This document shows positions 33,430-42,629 of a DNA stretch of 64,000 nucleotides, one piece after another; the stretch's first letter is position 1, and each line of letters starts with the position of its first letter. Both the position numbers and the translations under genes were made by a program. The notes below the pieces were generated by a model. That model was not told the origin of the DNA. It saw only the letters and a program-made list of their open reading frames with translations, and searched no databases. Source of the DNA: Brevibacillus ruminantium (GTDB lineage: Bacteria > Bacillota > Bacilli > Brevibacillales > Brevibacillaceae); the NCBI RefSeq assembly GCF_023746555.1, contig NZ_CP098755.1, forward strand, positions 5,047,001-5,111,000, read 5' to 3'.

Positions 33430-33858
33430 TTATTCGCCCGTTTTCGTCCTTCTCTTATAAGCAGCCTGGGCTTGTCTCTCGCGTCTTTCCTCTTCCAGTC
33501 GACGATCCAGATCGCTCTGCTGCGTAATATCGTGCTGCAGACTGCGAACGCATGACTCACAGAGGTTCCCGCTGCGAATCAGGGTGCCGCAGCTTTCACA
33601 AGGATAGCCGAGACTGGGACTTCCCTCTACGGAAATCCGTCCTTCTTTTATAAACTTGGTAATCTGCTTGACGCTGACGCCCGTCGCTTCACTTACCTGA
33701 TAAATGTTCGCTCCCCGATTTTCGCGCTTCCGCAAATACCGGGCGCATTCCTCGTACTCCTTTTCCACAGCCTGATGGCATTTGGGACAAATATCACGTA
33801 CAGTTTGTACAAACAGAGCGTCGCACCTCGTGCAATTGGAAAGTTTGCCCAGGGACAT
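33430..33858 (-). CDS. yvyF: YvyF-like flagellar operon protein with zinc fingers
   Basis: 142-residue protein of the family found before flgM in Bacillales. Two Cys clusters are clear: CTRCDALF...CPKCH near the N-terminus (9-27) and CESCGTLI...CESCVRSL (87-105), likely zinc ribbons. Between them is a helix-turn-helix-like stretch (NIYQVSEATGVSVKQITKFI), so it may bind DNA or RNA. Function is unknown; in B. subtilis it lies in the same spot. C-terminal tail is Arg/Glu-rich. Confidence 0.88.
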   Translation of the reverse strand: MSLGKLSNCTRCDALFVQTVRDICPKCHQAVEKEYEECARYLRKRENRGANIYQVSEATGVSVKQITKFIKEGRISVEGSPSLGYPCESCGTLIRSGNLCESCVRSLQHDITQQSDLDRRLEEERRERQAQAAYKRRTKTGE

Positions 33859-34028
33859 AAAGACAACTCCTTTATCCGATCCGAGTCAACATTGAGAAAA
33901 AAATGGATGTATTACCATCATATCGAAAAATGGCGAATGTACAAGAAAAAATAACGAACGTTCAAAAAACAGATGAAAAGTCTATCAGGCCTGTCCGCTC
34001 GCGATAGATAATAAAGGCTACCTGCCTG

Positions 34029-34916
34029 TTACCGATAACAAGTAAGCCCATATACGTGATGCCCTGTACCCAGTCCTTCCCGGATAGATGCAGCGCAGGC
34101 ACGCAAGGTGGAGCCCGTTGTATAAATATCATCGATGAGCAAAATGGCGCAGGTATCACGACCTGACCTACTGCCCGGATGTATCAATGAAAACGCCCCG
34201 CTCATGCTGTTCTCCCGCTCCTTTCTCCCTCGCTGCTGACTCAGCTTGGTTGTCTCTTTCGCGCGAACCAGCAGCGGTACGTACGGAACTCCAATGATTC
34301 CAGACAATTCTTTTGCCACCAGCTCCATTTGATTAAATCCCCGCTCTGTCAGCCGGCTTTGATGCAGTGGTACCTCTGACAAGCACCAAAAAGATCGATC
34401 CGCATAACTTCGATAGTACCCAATCGCCAACAACGTCGCAAAAAAAGCGGCCAGCCGCTCGTCTCCCCGGTATTTAAACCTACTTAGCATAGCCTTGCCC
34501 TGCTTCTCATAATGAAGCAACCCTCTGTTGCTGAGAAGAACTGAGGGAACCGTCTCCTTTTCTCGCAAGACTTTACAATCCTGGCAGAGTGAATCTGTCC
34601 CGGGTGGCAGGTTTGTCTTCGCATTCGTTTGTCCTCCTGCACCAACGGCCTCGTATAATTGCGGGCCACCACGTTCTTTTCGGAACAATCGAGCCACATC
34701 TCTATCTAAGTCTTTTCCGCAACCGCAGCAGATCCTGTCACCGATCACCGGCCACTCCTCCAGGCAATGGCTGCACAAGGCAAGGCGTTCCATCAAACGA
34801 TACATACGCGGATACACGGCCGGGCGGGCAAGAGCACGACTCCAGAACCGTACCCGCTCCTCTCTGTTTTTGACTGATATGATCCCTCCGCAGCTCAAGC
34901 AGGAATTTCCGTTCAT
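34029..34916 (-). CDS. comFC: Competence protein ComFC (phosphoribosyltransferase fold)
   Basis: Late competence protein needed for DNA uptake. The 295-residue protein has an N-terminal zinc cluster (CLSCGGII, then CSHCLEEW and CCGCGKDLD) and a PRTase domain with the PRPP loop CAILLIDDIYTTGSTLRA. The middle carries KYRGDERLAAFFATLL typical of ComFC/GntX. It overlaps comFA by four bases (ATGA). B. subtilis comFC is about 240 residues; the longer N-terminus here has an insert at 75-115. Confidence 0.93.
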   Translation of the reverse strand: MNGNSCLSCGGIISVKNREERVRFWSRALARPAVYPRMYRLMERLALCSHCLEEWPVIGDRICCGCGKDLDRDVARLFRKERGGPQLYEAVGAGGQTNAKTNLPPGTDSLCQDCKVLREKETVPSVLLSNRGLLHYEKQGKAMLSRFKYRGDERLAAFFATLLAIGYYRSYADRSFWCLSEVPLHQSRLTERGFNQMELVAKELSGIIGVPYVPLLVRAKETTKLSQQRGRKERENSMSGAFSLIHPGSRSGRDTCAILLIDDIYTTGSTLRACAASIREGLGTGHHVYGLTCYR

Positions 34917-36886
34917 AACGTCTCTCCTTCCTGCTCGGAACTGGCTGCCAACCGATTCATTCGATTGATTTGACGGATCGCTGCTCTGGACGCACCTGTA
35001 CGATAGGCTTCGAGAAAGAGGACCGTGCCATGCGGGGAGTCTGCGGACCTGCCGACCCTCCCTGCTATCTGCACCAGAGAAGCCTCATCAAAGACCGGAG
35101 CCTCTGTCCCGATCACGATCACATCACTACGCGGGATGGTCACTCCTCGCTCTAGGATCGTGGTCGTCACCATCACAAGCAGCTTTTTGGCACGAAATTG
35201 CCGAACCTTTTCTTCCCGCTCTTCATCAGCAGCATGGACGCCAGCCATGAACTCGGCATAATCTGGCAAGCGCTTTTGCAAATACTGAAGCATCAGCGGA
35301 ACCTGGTCGACGCGAGGGACAAAGACAAATACCTGACGCCCTTGCGACAATGAAGCGTTTAACGGGTCGAGCAGTTCGATAACAGAGCGGCCGGATACCA
35401 ATCGCTGATGCAATCCGTTCACCGTGCAGACCTGAGGGACTGGGAGCGGAGAACCGTGGTATCTGCCGGGCAAAAGGACATGAGTATGCGAGCTGCGTTC
35501 CGAGCTGGCGCCCTTTGAAGGAGAATGCTCTCTCTTTTTCAAAAAGAAGGGCCACTTCCTCACCGATCGGCTTTTGGGAACAAGCCGCTTTTGCAGATAG
35601 CGCGGGGGTGTCGCGCTCAGATAGAGTGTTTTGCCGCCAAGTTGTACGGCCCGCGATACCACATGGTAGAGGACGGGGTTGTTGTGATAGGGAAACGCAT
35701 CTACTTCGTCAAGCACTACCAGTGGAAACCGCTGATAATAGCGCATGACCTGATGAGTCGTTGCAATGGTAATATCGCTATCCTCCCACTTTTCTGCACT
35801 GGACCCGTGAACTGCGATCACCTGTGCAGCCGGAAATACCTTGGCGATACGCGGAGCAAGCTCAAGCACCACATCCTTTCGCGGCGTGGCGATCAGAACG
35901 CGGCCACCTGAACGCAAGGTTTCAGCGACGGACGGAAACAACAGCTCTGTTTTCCCTGCACCGCACACAGCCCAGAGCAGAAACTCGGTATGTCCTGGCC
36001 TCCCCGATGCCACGAACTGCCGCGCTTTCTCTGCGGCGAGCTTTTGCATAGGCGAATACTGCCCCTGCCAAGCGAGATAAGCTGCCTCGGAGCGTCCAAT
36101 CCCACCATGCTGAGCCGGAACACAATAATACGGGGTGCAGCATTTGCTTCGGCCCATCTCCAAACACTCGGTACAGTACGCGCAGCCCTGACTGCACGTA
36201 TGGCAACGCGTCAGATGGATCGACTGTTTGGAACCGCATCTGCCGCACTGAAATTCCAGTCGATGTCTCAGCCAGCCCTTTCTGACCCGCCATTCAATTC
36301 CAGGCCTGCGCTCTGCTTTTCCCGAAAGCACAATCCACTGCAGGGCTTGCTCAGGAAACGTCGACACCCAACCTTTTTTTGCGAGAAAAACGGATATCTC
36401 TTCCTGCAACAGGGCTCTTCCGCCCAAAAGGCTCAACAGCTTTTCACTCTCCCCTTTCAGATCCACCAACTCGTCCCATGCTGAGAAGACAGCTTCCGCC
36501 GATCCAGCAGACCTGCCCCATTTCGAATCATCAGCTTCCGAGATGACTCCCGGCTCACCAACCGTTTCAAAGGAGAACCAATTCTCCCCAATGGGTGCCA
36601 TTCCTGCCGCCTGCTTGCCATATAAGAGGCTGGCCTCTCGAACGTACAAACAAGCCATCGATCGCAAGCGCTCAATACTCCCCGTCGTAAAGGTCCGTTC
36701 CCCCAGCGCTTCGTTCAGTTTTCCCCGCAAGGAAAAAGCGAGTGCCAGCGACCTGCTCTTGCCGATCACGTACAACTGCGCTCCTTCTCTTTCCTGCCAA
36801 AATGCCTGATCCACCTGAAAACAAGGCGTGATGTGCGCCTGTGCTGCTTTGCCTGACACTTTGATATAAAGCAGGTATTCCCGCAT
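34913..36886 (-). CDS. comFA: Competence helicase ComFA, with extended N-terminus
   Basis: ATP-driven DNA translocase that helps pull single-stranded DNA into the cell during transformation. The start MREYLLYIKVSGKAAQ (36886) has SD GGGGGG; the frame is open to 37000 without good signals. Motifs: four-Cys zinc site (CGRCGSKQ, CHTCSQGCAYC), Walker A CGAGKTELLFP, DEVDAF box, LSATPP and RVGRSADSP. At 657 residues it is far longer than B. subtilis ComFA (about 460); the extra is mostly N-terminal. No comFB is seen between comFA and comFC. Confidence 0.93.
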   Translation of the reverse strand: MREYLLYIKVSGKAAQAHITPCFQVDQAFWQEREGAQLYVIGKSRSLALAFSLRGKLNEALGERTFTTGSIERLRSMACLYVREASLLYGKQAAGMAPIGENWFSFETVGEPGVISEADDSKWGRSAGSAEAVFSAWDELVDLKGESEKLLSLLGGRALLQEEISVFLAKKGWVSTFPEQALQWIVLSGKAERRPGIEWRVRKGWLRHRLEFQCGRCGSKQSIHLTRCHTCSQGCAYCTECLEMGRSKCCTPYYCVPAQHGGIGRSEAAYLAWQGQYSPMQKLAAEKARQFVASGRPGHTEFLLWAVCGAGKTELLFPSVAETLRSGGRVLIATPRKDVVLELAPRIAKVFPAAQVIAVHGSSAEKWEDSDITIATTHQVMRYYQRFPLVVLDEVDAFPYHNNPVLYHVVSRAVQLGGKTLYLSATPPRYLQKRLVPKSRSVRKWPFFLKKREHSPSKGASSERSSHTHVLLPGRYHGSPLPVPQVCTVNGLHQRLVSGRSVIELLDPLNASLSQGRQVFVFVPRVDQVPLMLQYLQKRLPDYAEFMAGVHAADEEREEKVRQFRAKKLLVMVTTTILERGVTIPRSDVIVIGTEAPVFDEASLVQIAGRVGRSADSPHGTVLFLEAYRTGASRAAIRQINRMNRLAASSEQEGETL

Positions 36887-37047
36887 GCCATTCCCCCCGC
36901 TCCCACTTGTTACCGCCAGTGTGCGAAAAGACTGGACACCCGCGCAAATATTTTTCGGAGCAAGCGCCTTGAGCAAGCAATCCCGAATGAGCGAGCTCAA
37001 GCGATCTAGAACAATGAGGGCTGAGCTTTTTTCCCTTTAAAAACGCA

Positions 37048-37073
37048 AAAAAGCGCGCTACTGTGCGCGCTTC
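37048..37073 (-). terminator. Intrinsic terminator before comFA
   Basis: AAGCGCGC / GCGCGCTT stem (37052-37073) with a six-U tail on the minus strand; ends the gene at 37058-37432. Confidence 0.85.
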
Positions 37074-37432
37074 TCCTCGCCGCTCCGGCGAAGGTCTATG
37101 GTCATGACAGAAACTCCCTTGAAGGTACTTTCAGGCTCCTCTCGGCACGGGTATTCGGTCCGCTCTAGTACTGTCATGATCCGGAGGGTATCGTCCACTG
37201 ATCCATCATCTTGATACGAAATGCGAATAGGGACACCTCTTACATAGGAGCGGAATTGCAGTTTCCTGACTACTTGTTCGACTACATCCCCCGAGTTGAA
37301 CAACAACAACCGATAATGTTCATACGTCGGGGGGACGGTGTGCTTCATCCGCCGCATCCAGCAGTCAATCAATCCCACCAGTAAAGAGGAGCCCCCATAT
37401 GCCGCCAGTAACCAGATCACCAACTCTTCCAT
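37058..37432 (-). CDS. Small membrane-anchored hypothetical protein
   Basis: Not recognised. Start MEELVIWLLAAYGGSS (37432) chosen since SD GAGGAGG is about ten bases off; earlier ATG and GTG codons sit too close to it. One N-terminal TM helix (about 3-22), then a basic segment (CWMRRMKH) and a soluble domain of about 85 residues (LLFNSGDVVEQVVRKLQFRS). It lies between degU and comFA, where B. subtilis has yviA; no similarity is claimed. The stop overlaps the terminator stem. Confidence 0.7.
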   Translation of the reverse strand: MEELVIWLLAAYGGSSLLVGLIDCWMRRMKHTVPPTYEHYRLLLFNSGDVVEQVVRKLQFRSYVRGVPIRISYQDDGSVDDTLRIMTVLERTEYPCREEPESTFKGVSVMTIDLRRSGEEKRAQ

Positions 37433-37490
37433 CACGGTCATACCTCCTCTTACGATCAAGGTATGCGAGATGGCTTGGACAGGGTGAGGG

Positions 37491-38201
37491 TTACAGCTTT
37501 ACCCAGCCGTTTTTAATCGAGTTCACGACAGCTTGCGTGCGATCCTGCACACTCAGTTTTTGCAAAATGCTGCTGACGTGGTTCTTCACGGTCTTTTCAC
37601 TGATGAACAGGAATTCTCCGATGGCCCGGTTGCTCTTCCCTTCTGCCATCAACTGAAGAACCTCGCGCTCTCTGCGGGTGAGAGATTCGATCACTTTGGG
37701 ATCAATCGGTTCTGCATCAGCCAAAGCGCCGCTCCGGTCTCCCGAACCTTCCTGTTCACTGAGACGGCGGAATTCATCAATCAGTTTGCCCGTCACTTTG
37801 GGATGTATGTACGCACCTCCCGCAGCTACTACGCGAACGGCTTCCACGAGATCATTGGTCCCCATTTCCTTCAACAGATAGCCGGAAGCGCCGGAACGCA
37901 GCGTACGGTACACATAGCCTTCGTCATCGTGGATCGACAGCATGATAACACGAGTGCCCGGGCTGACCGAAATCACTTGCTCGGCTGCGGAAACACCGCT
38001 GACATTTGGCATGTTGATATCCATAAGGACGACATCGGGCTTATGATCCTCGGCCAGACGGAATGCTTCATCTCCATCGGCTCCCTCTCCCACGACCTGA
38101 AAATCCTTTTCCATTTCCAGAATACGCTTGACACCCTCACGGAACAGCTGATGATCATCTACAATCACGATGCGAATTTCTTGTTGTTGTACCTTGTCCA
38201 T
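37491..38201 (-). CDS. degU: Two-component response regulator DegU
   Basis: Regulator of exoenzymes, motility and competence. The 236-residue protein has a receiver domain ([18 protein letters not shown]; phospho-acceptor Asp in [15 protein letters not shown], about 62) and a LuxR-type HTH ([33 protein letters not shown]). In Bacillus it also binds the comK, flagellar and protease genes; subtilases, flagellar and com genes are in this window. Last gene of the deacetylase-degS-degU group. Confidence 0.96.
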   Translation of the reverse strand: MDKVQQQEIRIVIVDDHQLFREGVKRILEMEKDFQVVGEGADGDEAFRLAEDHKPDVVLMDINMPNVSGVSAAEQVISVSPGTRVIMLSIHDDEGYVYRTLRSGASGYLLKEMGTNDLVEAVRVVAAGGAYIHPKVTGKLIDEFRRLSEQEGSGDRSGALADAEPIDPKVIESLTRREREVLQLMAEGKSNRAIGEFLFISEKTVKNHVSSILQKLSVQDRTQAVVNSIKNGWVKL

Positions 38202-38229
38202 ATGTCATCCTCCCTGTACACTCTGTGCA

Positions 38230-39378
38230 TTAGAATTTAACTGGTATTTGAAACATCACTTTCGTTCCCTCTCCAGGGGAAGATTGCAGTTCCATAGTCC
38301 CTTCCAGCAGTTGCGAGCGTTCTTTCATCCCCAACAAGCCGAACGAGCTTCCCTTGGCTATTTGTGACGCCTTGTCAAAGCCGACGCCGTCGTCCTTGAC
38401 AACCAGGCGCAACATTTCTTCCAGAAACTCCAATTTTACCTGAACACTGCCGGCACCAGCGTGCTTTTCCACATTGTTTAAGCATTCCTGTACCAGACGA
38501 AAGAGAGCAGCTTTCACAGAGCTTTGGAGTGGTTGCTCTACTCCAAAGACGACCAGATCAACCGAAACTTTTGTCCGCTCCTCATAAGTCTGGATGTACT
38601 TCTGAAGAGTCGGAACCAGCCCGAGATCATCAAGCGCCATTGGCCTTAGATCAAAAATAATGCGTCGGACATCCGCAAGGCTGAGGCGAACCATGTCTTT
38701 CAGTTCGTGCAGCTCCATTTGCGCTTCCAGAATGCGATCGTTTTTCAGCATTTTGTCGACGATCTCAGATCGGAGGACGACGTTTGCCATCGATTGGGCG
38801 GGGCCGTCATGGATTTCCCGCGCTACCCGCTTTCTCTCCTCTTCCTGAGCCTGGATGATTTTTAATCCCATCATCTGATGCTGCTTGGCTTCTTCCAATA
38901 CAGCCCCTACCTTGCTCAAGTCACCAGTCAGATATCCGAGGACGACTCCCATCTGGGTAACCAGCTTTTCTGCGCGCTCAATGGTCTCTTCCAATGTGCG
39001 CAGCTGCCGCTCCAGATCGTTGCGCCGTTTTTTCAGATTATCCTCCCGCTCCCGGTATATGGACAGATCCACCTGGATGCGATTGGCCTCCTCGTAGGCG
39101 ATGCGGATATCTTCCTCCGTGTAGGTGTTGAAGTTCCGACTGACCAAAACCAGACGTGCCCTGGCTTTGCGGTAGGACAGCTCAAGCTCGTCAACCTTGC
39201 TGATGACCTTGGCGATCTCCTGACGCAATTCATGCAAATCAAATTTAAGAGAATTTCCCTCTTGCCTAGCATTCTCGGCGATCTGAAATATTTGCGATTT
39301 ACTCGTCTCCACCGTCTCGATTGTGCGATTAATCACACCATCCAACATGGTAATACTGATCGCCTGCTGATTCATCAT
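38230..39378 (-). CDS. degS: Sensor histidine kinase DegS
   Basis: Cytosolic kinase that phosphorylates DegU. The 382-residue protein has the DegS N-terminal coiled-coil sensor (about 1-180), the HisKA_3 dimerisation segment with phospho-acceptor His (RVAREIHDGPAQSMANVV) and the HATPase domain (VKDDGVGFD, SSFGLLGMKER). No TM segment, as in B. subtilis DegS. It overlaps the upstream deacetylase by four bases (ATGA). Confidence 0.97.
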   Translation of the reverse strand: MMNQQAISITMLDGVINRTIETVETSKSQIFQIAENARQEGNSLKFDLHELRQEIAKVISKVDELELSYRKARARLVLVSRNFNTYTEEDIRIAYEEANRIQVDLSIYREREDNLKKRRNDLERQLRTLEETIERAEKLVTQMGVVLGYLTGDLSKVGAVLEEAKQHQMMGLKIIQAQEEERKRVAREIHDGPAQSMANVVLRSEIVDKMLKNDRILEAQMELHELKDMVRLSLADVRRIIFDLRPMALDDLGLVPTLQKYIQTYEERTKVSVDLVVFGVEQPLQSSVKAALFRLVQECLNNVEKHAGAGSVQVKLEFLEEMLRLVVKDDGVGFDKASQIAKGSSFGLLGMKERSQLLEGTMELQSSPGEGTKVMFQIPVKF

Positions 39379-40388
39379 TGTTCTCCTTCAACCGCATTTT
39401 TGACCTTTTGGAACAATTCCTGAAGTCTCCCTGCGTCGATTTCTCTGAGTCCCACGTCGTTTCGCGGGATCGAAAGCGGATTCACATCTGGAGCCACAAC
39501 TCCCGGATTGGAATTGAAAACAAAGCGGTAGCCCGCCTGTTTGGCCGTATCCAGAACGATGCTATTGCTGTATCCAAACGGCAAGGATATCGCTTCCACC
39601 TGTTTGCCGATCAGCTCGCTCAGTCCGACACGCGACATTGTAAAATCAATATACAAGCGCGTTCGGTACTCCTGCTCTTCCTCGAGCCGATTCATATCCT
39701 GCAGATACACAGGGGCTGTCTCCGGTCCAAGATCGCCCCATTCGTTTTTTGCTTTCTCATCATGCAGACTGTACGTATGGGAACCGATATCCACCAATCC
39801 CGTTCGCAGCATCTCTTTGACTTGCGGACGAGTCAGCGGTGTCGTCATTTTTTCCCGCTTCCGCTCTTCGGTGTCCTTTAGCCGCCCAAGAATGGCAAAG
39901 TTGACGGACGGGAAGCCGTATCGAGTCAGAACGGGAAAAGCATGCGTGTAATAGCTTTCATACCCATCGTCAAATGTGATTAGTACTGCATTTTCCGTGG
40001 GCAGCAACCCCGTTTCTACAAATCGCACAAATTCAGCCAGAGAAATCGGATGCAGGTTGTTTTCATATAAAAACTGCATATGTTTTTCAAACTGTTTCGT
40101 ACCAATGACATAGCGCTGGTCAGAATCGTCAGTCACATGATGGTACGTCAAAACAACTACCCGATTTCGATACCAAACTGTCGAGGGAGCAGCTTCTTTC
40201 TGATCGTTCACGGTCTGTCGTGAAGCTGTCTGCTCCTCACTTGTGCTTATAGACGTAGTAACCTGGGGGAAAGGTTGCATTTTTGACGCATTCTCTTTTA
40301 AAAAAGTGGTTTTTCCGAGCAGTCCACTCGCCACAACCAGCCCTAAAGTCATAAAAAACACCAAAAAGAAGGGCCATCTCTTCGGCAC
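39375..40388 (-). CDS. Membrane-anchored polysaccharide deacetylase
   Basis: Extracellular CE4 enzyme, probably acting on peptidoglycan or a surface polysaccharide. The start is taken as GTG 40388 (PKRWPFFLVFFMTLGL) because AAGGAGGGAG lies five bases before it; the upstream ATG contains the SD. One TM helix at about 5-25, then Ser/Thr-rich linker. NodB motifs are LTYHHVTD, LITFDDGYESYYTHAFP (TFDDG) and IGSHTYSLHD (H-x3-H-like), with SLPFGYSN. Overlaps degS by four bases, so the three are one transcript. Confidence 0.87.
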   Translation of the reverse strand: MPKRWPFFLVFFMTLGLVVASGLLGKTTFLKENASKMQPFPQVTTSISTSEEQTASRQTVNDQKEAAPSTVWYRNRVVVLTYHHVTDDSDQRYVIGTKQFEKHMQFLYENNLHPISLAEFVRFVETGLLPTENAVLITFDDGYESYYTHAFPVLTRYGFPSVNFAILGRLKDTEERKREKMTTPLTRPQVKEMLRTGLVDIGSHTYSLHDEKAKNEWGDLGPETAPVYLQDMNRLEEEQEYRTRLYIDFTMSRVGLSELIGKQVEAISLPFGYSNSIVLDTAKQAGYRFVFNSNPGVVAPDVNPLSIPRNDVGLREIDAGRLQELFQKVKNAVEGEQ

Positions 40389-40503
40389 AAAAACTCCCTC
40401 CTTCATGCCTACATAGGAATTTCGACGTATGTATACAGATTCCTTTATGAACTCAATTCCAGTACACCCACTAGCCTTTGGTCCTGCCCATCTGCCACAG
40501 CAT

Positions 40504-40600
40504 GGTTAGAAAACTTGGCTACGCCATGCTTTTTGGCGTGGTCTTCGTTGCACTTAACCTTTCACCCTCTATCGCTTTAGCGAAATTAAACTTTCTGAAA
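40504..40600 (-). ncRNA. Structured leader of unknown class before deacetylase-degSU
   Basis: Minus strand outer pair GGTTA / TAACC (40555-40559 with 40504-40508) encloses stem ACGCCA / TGGCGT (40534-40539 with 40521-40526), and TCGCT / AGCGA lies upstream near 40575. The leader runs from the metK terminator to the deacetylase. I match no known riboswitch consensus. Confidence 0.35.
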
Positions 40601-40602
40601 GT

Positions 40603-40632
40603 AAAAAAAGAGCCTAGCAATCACTAGGCTCT
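40603..40632 (-). terminator. Intrinsic terminator of metK
   Basis: AGAGCCTAG / CTAGGCTCT stem (40609-40632) with a seven-U tail on the minus strand. Confidence 0.95.
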
Positions 40633-40644
40633 CGCATTTGTTCC

Positions 40645-41853
40645 TTACTGAAGGAGTGCAGCATCTTGCTTCAGTGCTTCCGCCTTGTCGGTACGCTCCC
40701 ATGGAACATTCAGGTCATTACGACCGAAGTGGCCGTATGCCGCTGTTTGCTTGTAGATCGGACGACGCAGGTCGAGTTGCTTGATGATCCCTGCAGGACG
40801 AAGATCAAAATGTTTGCGGATCAAAGTGACCAAATGCTCTTCGGAAACTGTACCAGTACCAAACGTATCCACGCTGATCGATACAGGCTGGGCTACACCA
40901 ATCGCGTAAGCCACTTGCACTTCACACTTGTCGGCCAGGCCTGCAGCTACGATATTTTTCGCAACGTAGCGAGCTGCGTAAGCACCAGAGCGGTCCACTT
41001 TGGTCGGATCCTTGCCAGAAAATGCTCCGCCACCGTGACGGGCATAACCGCCATAGGTATCGACAATGATCTTACGGCCAGTCAAGCCGGCGTCTCCCTG
41101 AGGACCACCGATTACGAAACGGCCGGTCGGGTTGATGAAGTATTTGGTTTCTGCATCCAGCAGTTCCGTTGGCACAACAGGCTTAATGACATGTTCGGTC
41201 AGGTCTGCTTTGATCTGTTCCAGCGTCACTTCAGGCGCATGCTGGGTCGAGATGACAATCGTATCAATGCGGACAGGCTTGTCCCCATCGTATTCTACCG
41301 TCACTTGTGTTTTTCCGTCTGGGCGCAGATAGCTCAGCATGCCATTTTTACGCACTTCTGTCAAACGGCGAGCCAGCTGGTGAGCCATGCTGATCGGCAA
41401 AGGCATCAGTTCAGGTGTCTCGTTGCAAGCAAATCCAAACATCAGACCCTGGTCTCCGGCACCAATTGCTTCAATTTGTTCGTCTGTCATTTTGCCTTCA
41501 CGCGCTTCCAGTGCTTGGTCTACCCCTAGGGCAATATCAGCCGATTGCTCTCCAATGGCAGTCAACACACCGCAAGTCTCAGCGTCAAAGCCAAACTTCG
41601 CGCGGTCATATCCAATTTCACGAATCGTCTCGCGCACCAGCTTTTGAATGTCCACATACGTATTCGTGGTAATTTCACCGGCCACAAGTACCAGACCAGT
41701 CGTTACAGAAGTTTCGCATGCGACACGCGCATTTGGATCCTTGGACAGAATCGCGTCCAAGATCGAATCAGAAATCTGGTCACAAATTTTATCCGGGTGA
41801 CCTTCTGTGACGGATTCAGAAGTGAACAGACGACGACCTTTTTGCAAAGCCAT
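40645..41853 (-). CDS. metK: S-adenosylmethionine synthetase
   Basis: Makes SAM from methionine and ATP. The start [18 protein letters not shown] (41853) has SD AAAGGAGG; the frame extends 22 codons upstream into the leader. 402 residues, normal. Motifs: [43 protein letters not shown] (seen as [12 protein letters not shown]). Preceded by an S-box aptamer, a leader terminator and a good SigA promoter, so it is shut off by its own product. Confidence 0.97.
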   Translation of the reverse strand: MALQKGRRLFTSESVTEGHPDKICDQISDSILDAILSKDPNARVACETSVTTGLVLVAGEITTNTYVDIQKLVRETIREIGYDRAKFGFDAETCGVLTAIGEQSADIALGVDQALEAREGKMTDEQIEAIGAGDQGLMFGFACNETPELMPLPISMAHQLARRLTEVRKNGMLSYLRPDGKTQVTVEYDGDKPVRIDTIVISTQHAPEVTLEQIKADLTEHVIKPVVPTELLDAETKYFINPTGRFVIGGPQGDAGLTGRKIIVDTYGGYARHGGGAFSGKDPTKVDRSGAYAARYVAKNIVAAGLADKCEVQVAYAIGVAQPVSISVDTFGTGTVSEEHLVTLIRKHFDLRPAGIIKQLDLRRPIYKQTAAYGHFGRNDLNVPWERTDKAEALKQDAALLQ

Positions 41854-41921
41854 GTGTATACCTCCTTTGACCTCATACAAATAGTGTGGGTGCCGAAACA
41901 GGTTATTATGAAGGCACAAGC

Positions 41922-41953
41922 AAAAAAACCTTTTCCTGTATGAGAGGAAAAGG
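41922..41953 (-). terminator. Leader terminator of the metK S-box
   Basis: CCTTTTCC / GGAAAAGG stem (41929-41953) with a seven-U tail, between the SAM aptamer and metK. Confidence 0.85.
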
Positions 41954-41976
41954 TGCTTGGTGTTTGCGTTCCCTAC

Positions 41977-42080
41977 CCTCTTATCGGCCAGAACAGGGTT
42001 TCTGTCCTGCTGGTTAGCACCGCTCGAGTCGGTTGCCGGGCTTCATAGGGCCAGTCCCTCCGCCTGCTCTGGATAAGAGT
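41977..42080 (-). promoter_or_regulatory. SAM-I riboswitch (S-box) of metK
   Basis: Minus strand begins CTCTTATCCAGAGCAGGCGGAGGGA, seen as ATCCAGAG...GGAGGGACTGGCCC, then ATGAAGCCCGGCAACC, GGTGCTAACC and closes with GATAAGAG, pairing with the first bases (P1). All core S-box elements are present. Confidence 0.97.
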
Positions 42081-42096
42081 ATCCATTACGGTTTAT

Positions 42097-42125
42097 AGAA
42101 TAATCGTTTTTACCCTTGGTGTCAA
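42097..42125 (-). promoter_or_regulatory. SigA promoter of metK
   Basis: Minus strand TTGACA (42120-42125), 17-bp spacer, TATTCT (42097-42102), just before the S-box. Confidence 0.85.
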
Positions 42126-42132
42126 TAAGGGC

Positions 42133-42603
42133 TTATCGCAATTCGTATTTGCCGCGCACCATAATGTGCGAAACCCCGTCATACCCGGCCTGCAAGCGCA
42201 AACCGCGATTGTCCGAGCGCGCTATCAGGAGCAGGTGATTGGTCTGTACTTTTGCTCCCCCGCTCAAATCGACACCTTCTGTGATGTCCGTCAGGCCATC
42301 CCCTTTGTCTCCGGCTACTGCTTGTACTTTCCCCGTACGAACGATAAACTCAGTCCCCTCAAAGCCATACAGCGTCTGACCGGGATACAGCTCGACGACG
42401 GTCAAGCCGGTGGAGACACTCGCCCCGCCTCCACCACCGCCGCCAAGCGCTTGTTGAATACGCTGGTCTACATAGCTTTTGGTCACGACCGGATCATCGA
42501 CAGAACCGGGTACACCAGAGACGCCGTCTGCCATCGCTTGCGAGGCAAAGACCGCTGTTCCTATAATCGCTACGGCAAGGATTCCCTTGGTTGTTTTTTT
42601 CAT
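42133..42603 (-). CDS. Hypothetical secreted protein
   Basis: 156 residues, not recognised. Signal peptide (MKKTTKGILAVAIIGTAVFA to AMA-DG, about 1-25), then DPVVTKSYVDQRIQQAL, a helical segment I have seen repeated in surface proteins of related genera, a run of seven Gly and a beta-rich domain (LTVVELYPGQTLYGFEGTEF, RSDNRGLRLQAGYDGVSH). It follows an SLH-bearing subtilase by 27 bases, so both are probably co-transcribed and exported. SD AAGGAGAGG precedes the ATG. Confidence 0.7.
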   Translation of the reverse strand: MKKTTKGILAVAIIGTAVFASQAMADGVSGVPGSVDDPVVTKSYVDQRIQQALGGGGGGGASVSTGLTVVELYPGQTLYGFEGTEFIVRTGKVQAVAGDKGDGLTDITEGVDLSGGAKVQTNHLLLIARSDNRGLRLQAGYDGVSHIMVRGKYELR

Positions 42604-42629
42604 CTTCTGCCCTCTCCTTTTCCATCGGG

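Noticed and set aside
40504-40600. Cyclic-di-GMP-I or lysine riboswitch before the deacetylase
   Set aside because: Words such as GATAGAGG and AGCATGGC recall these classes, but the cores I know do not align, so I left it unassigned.
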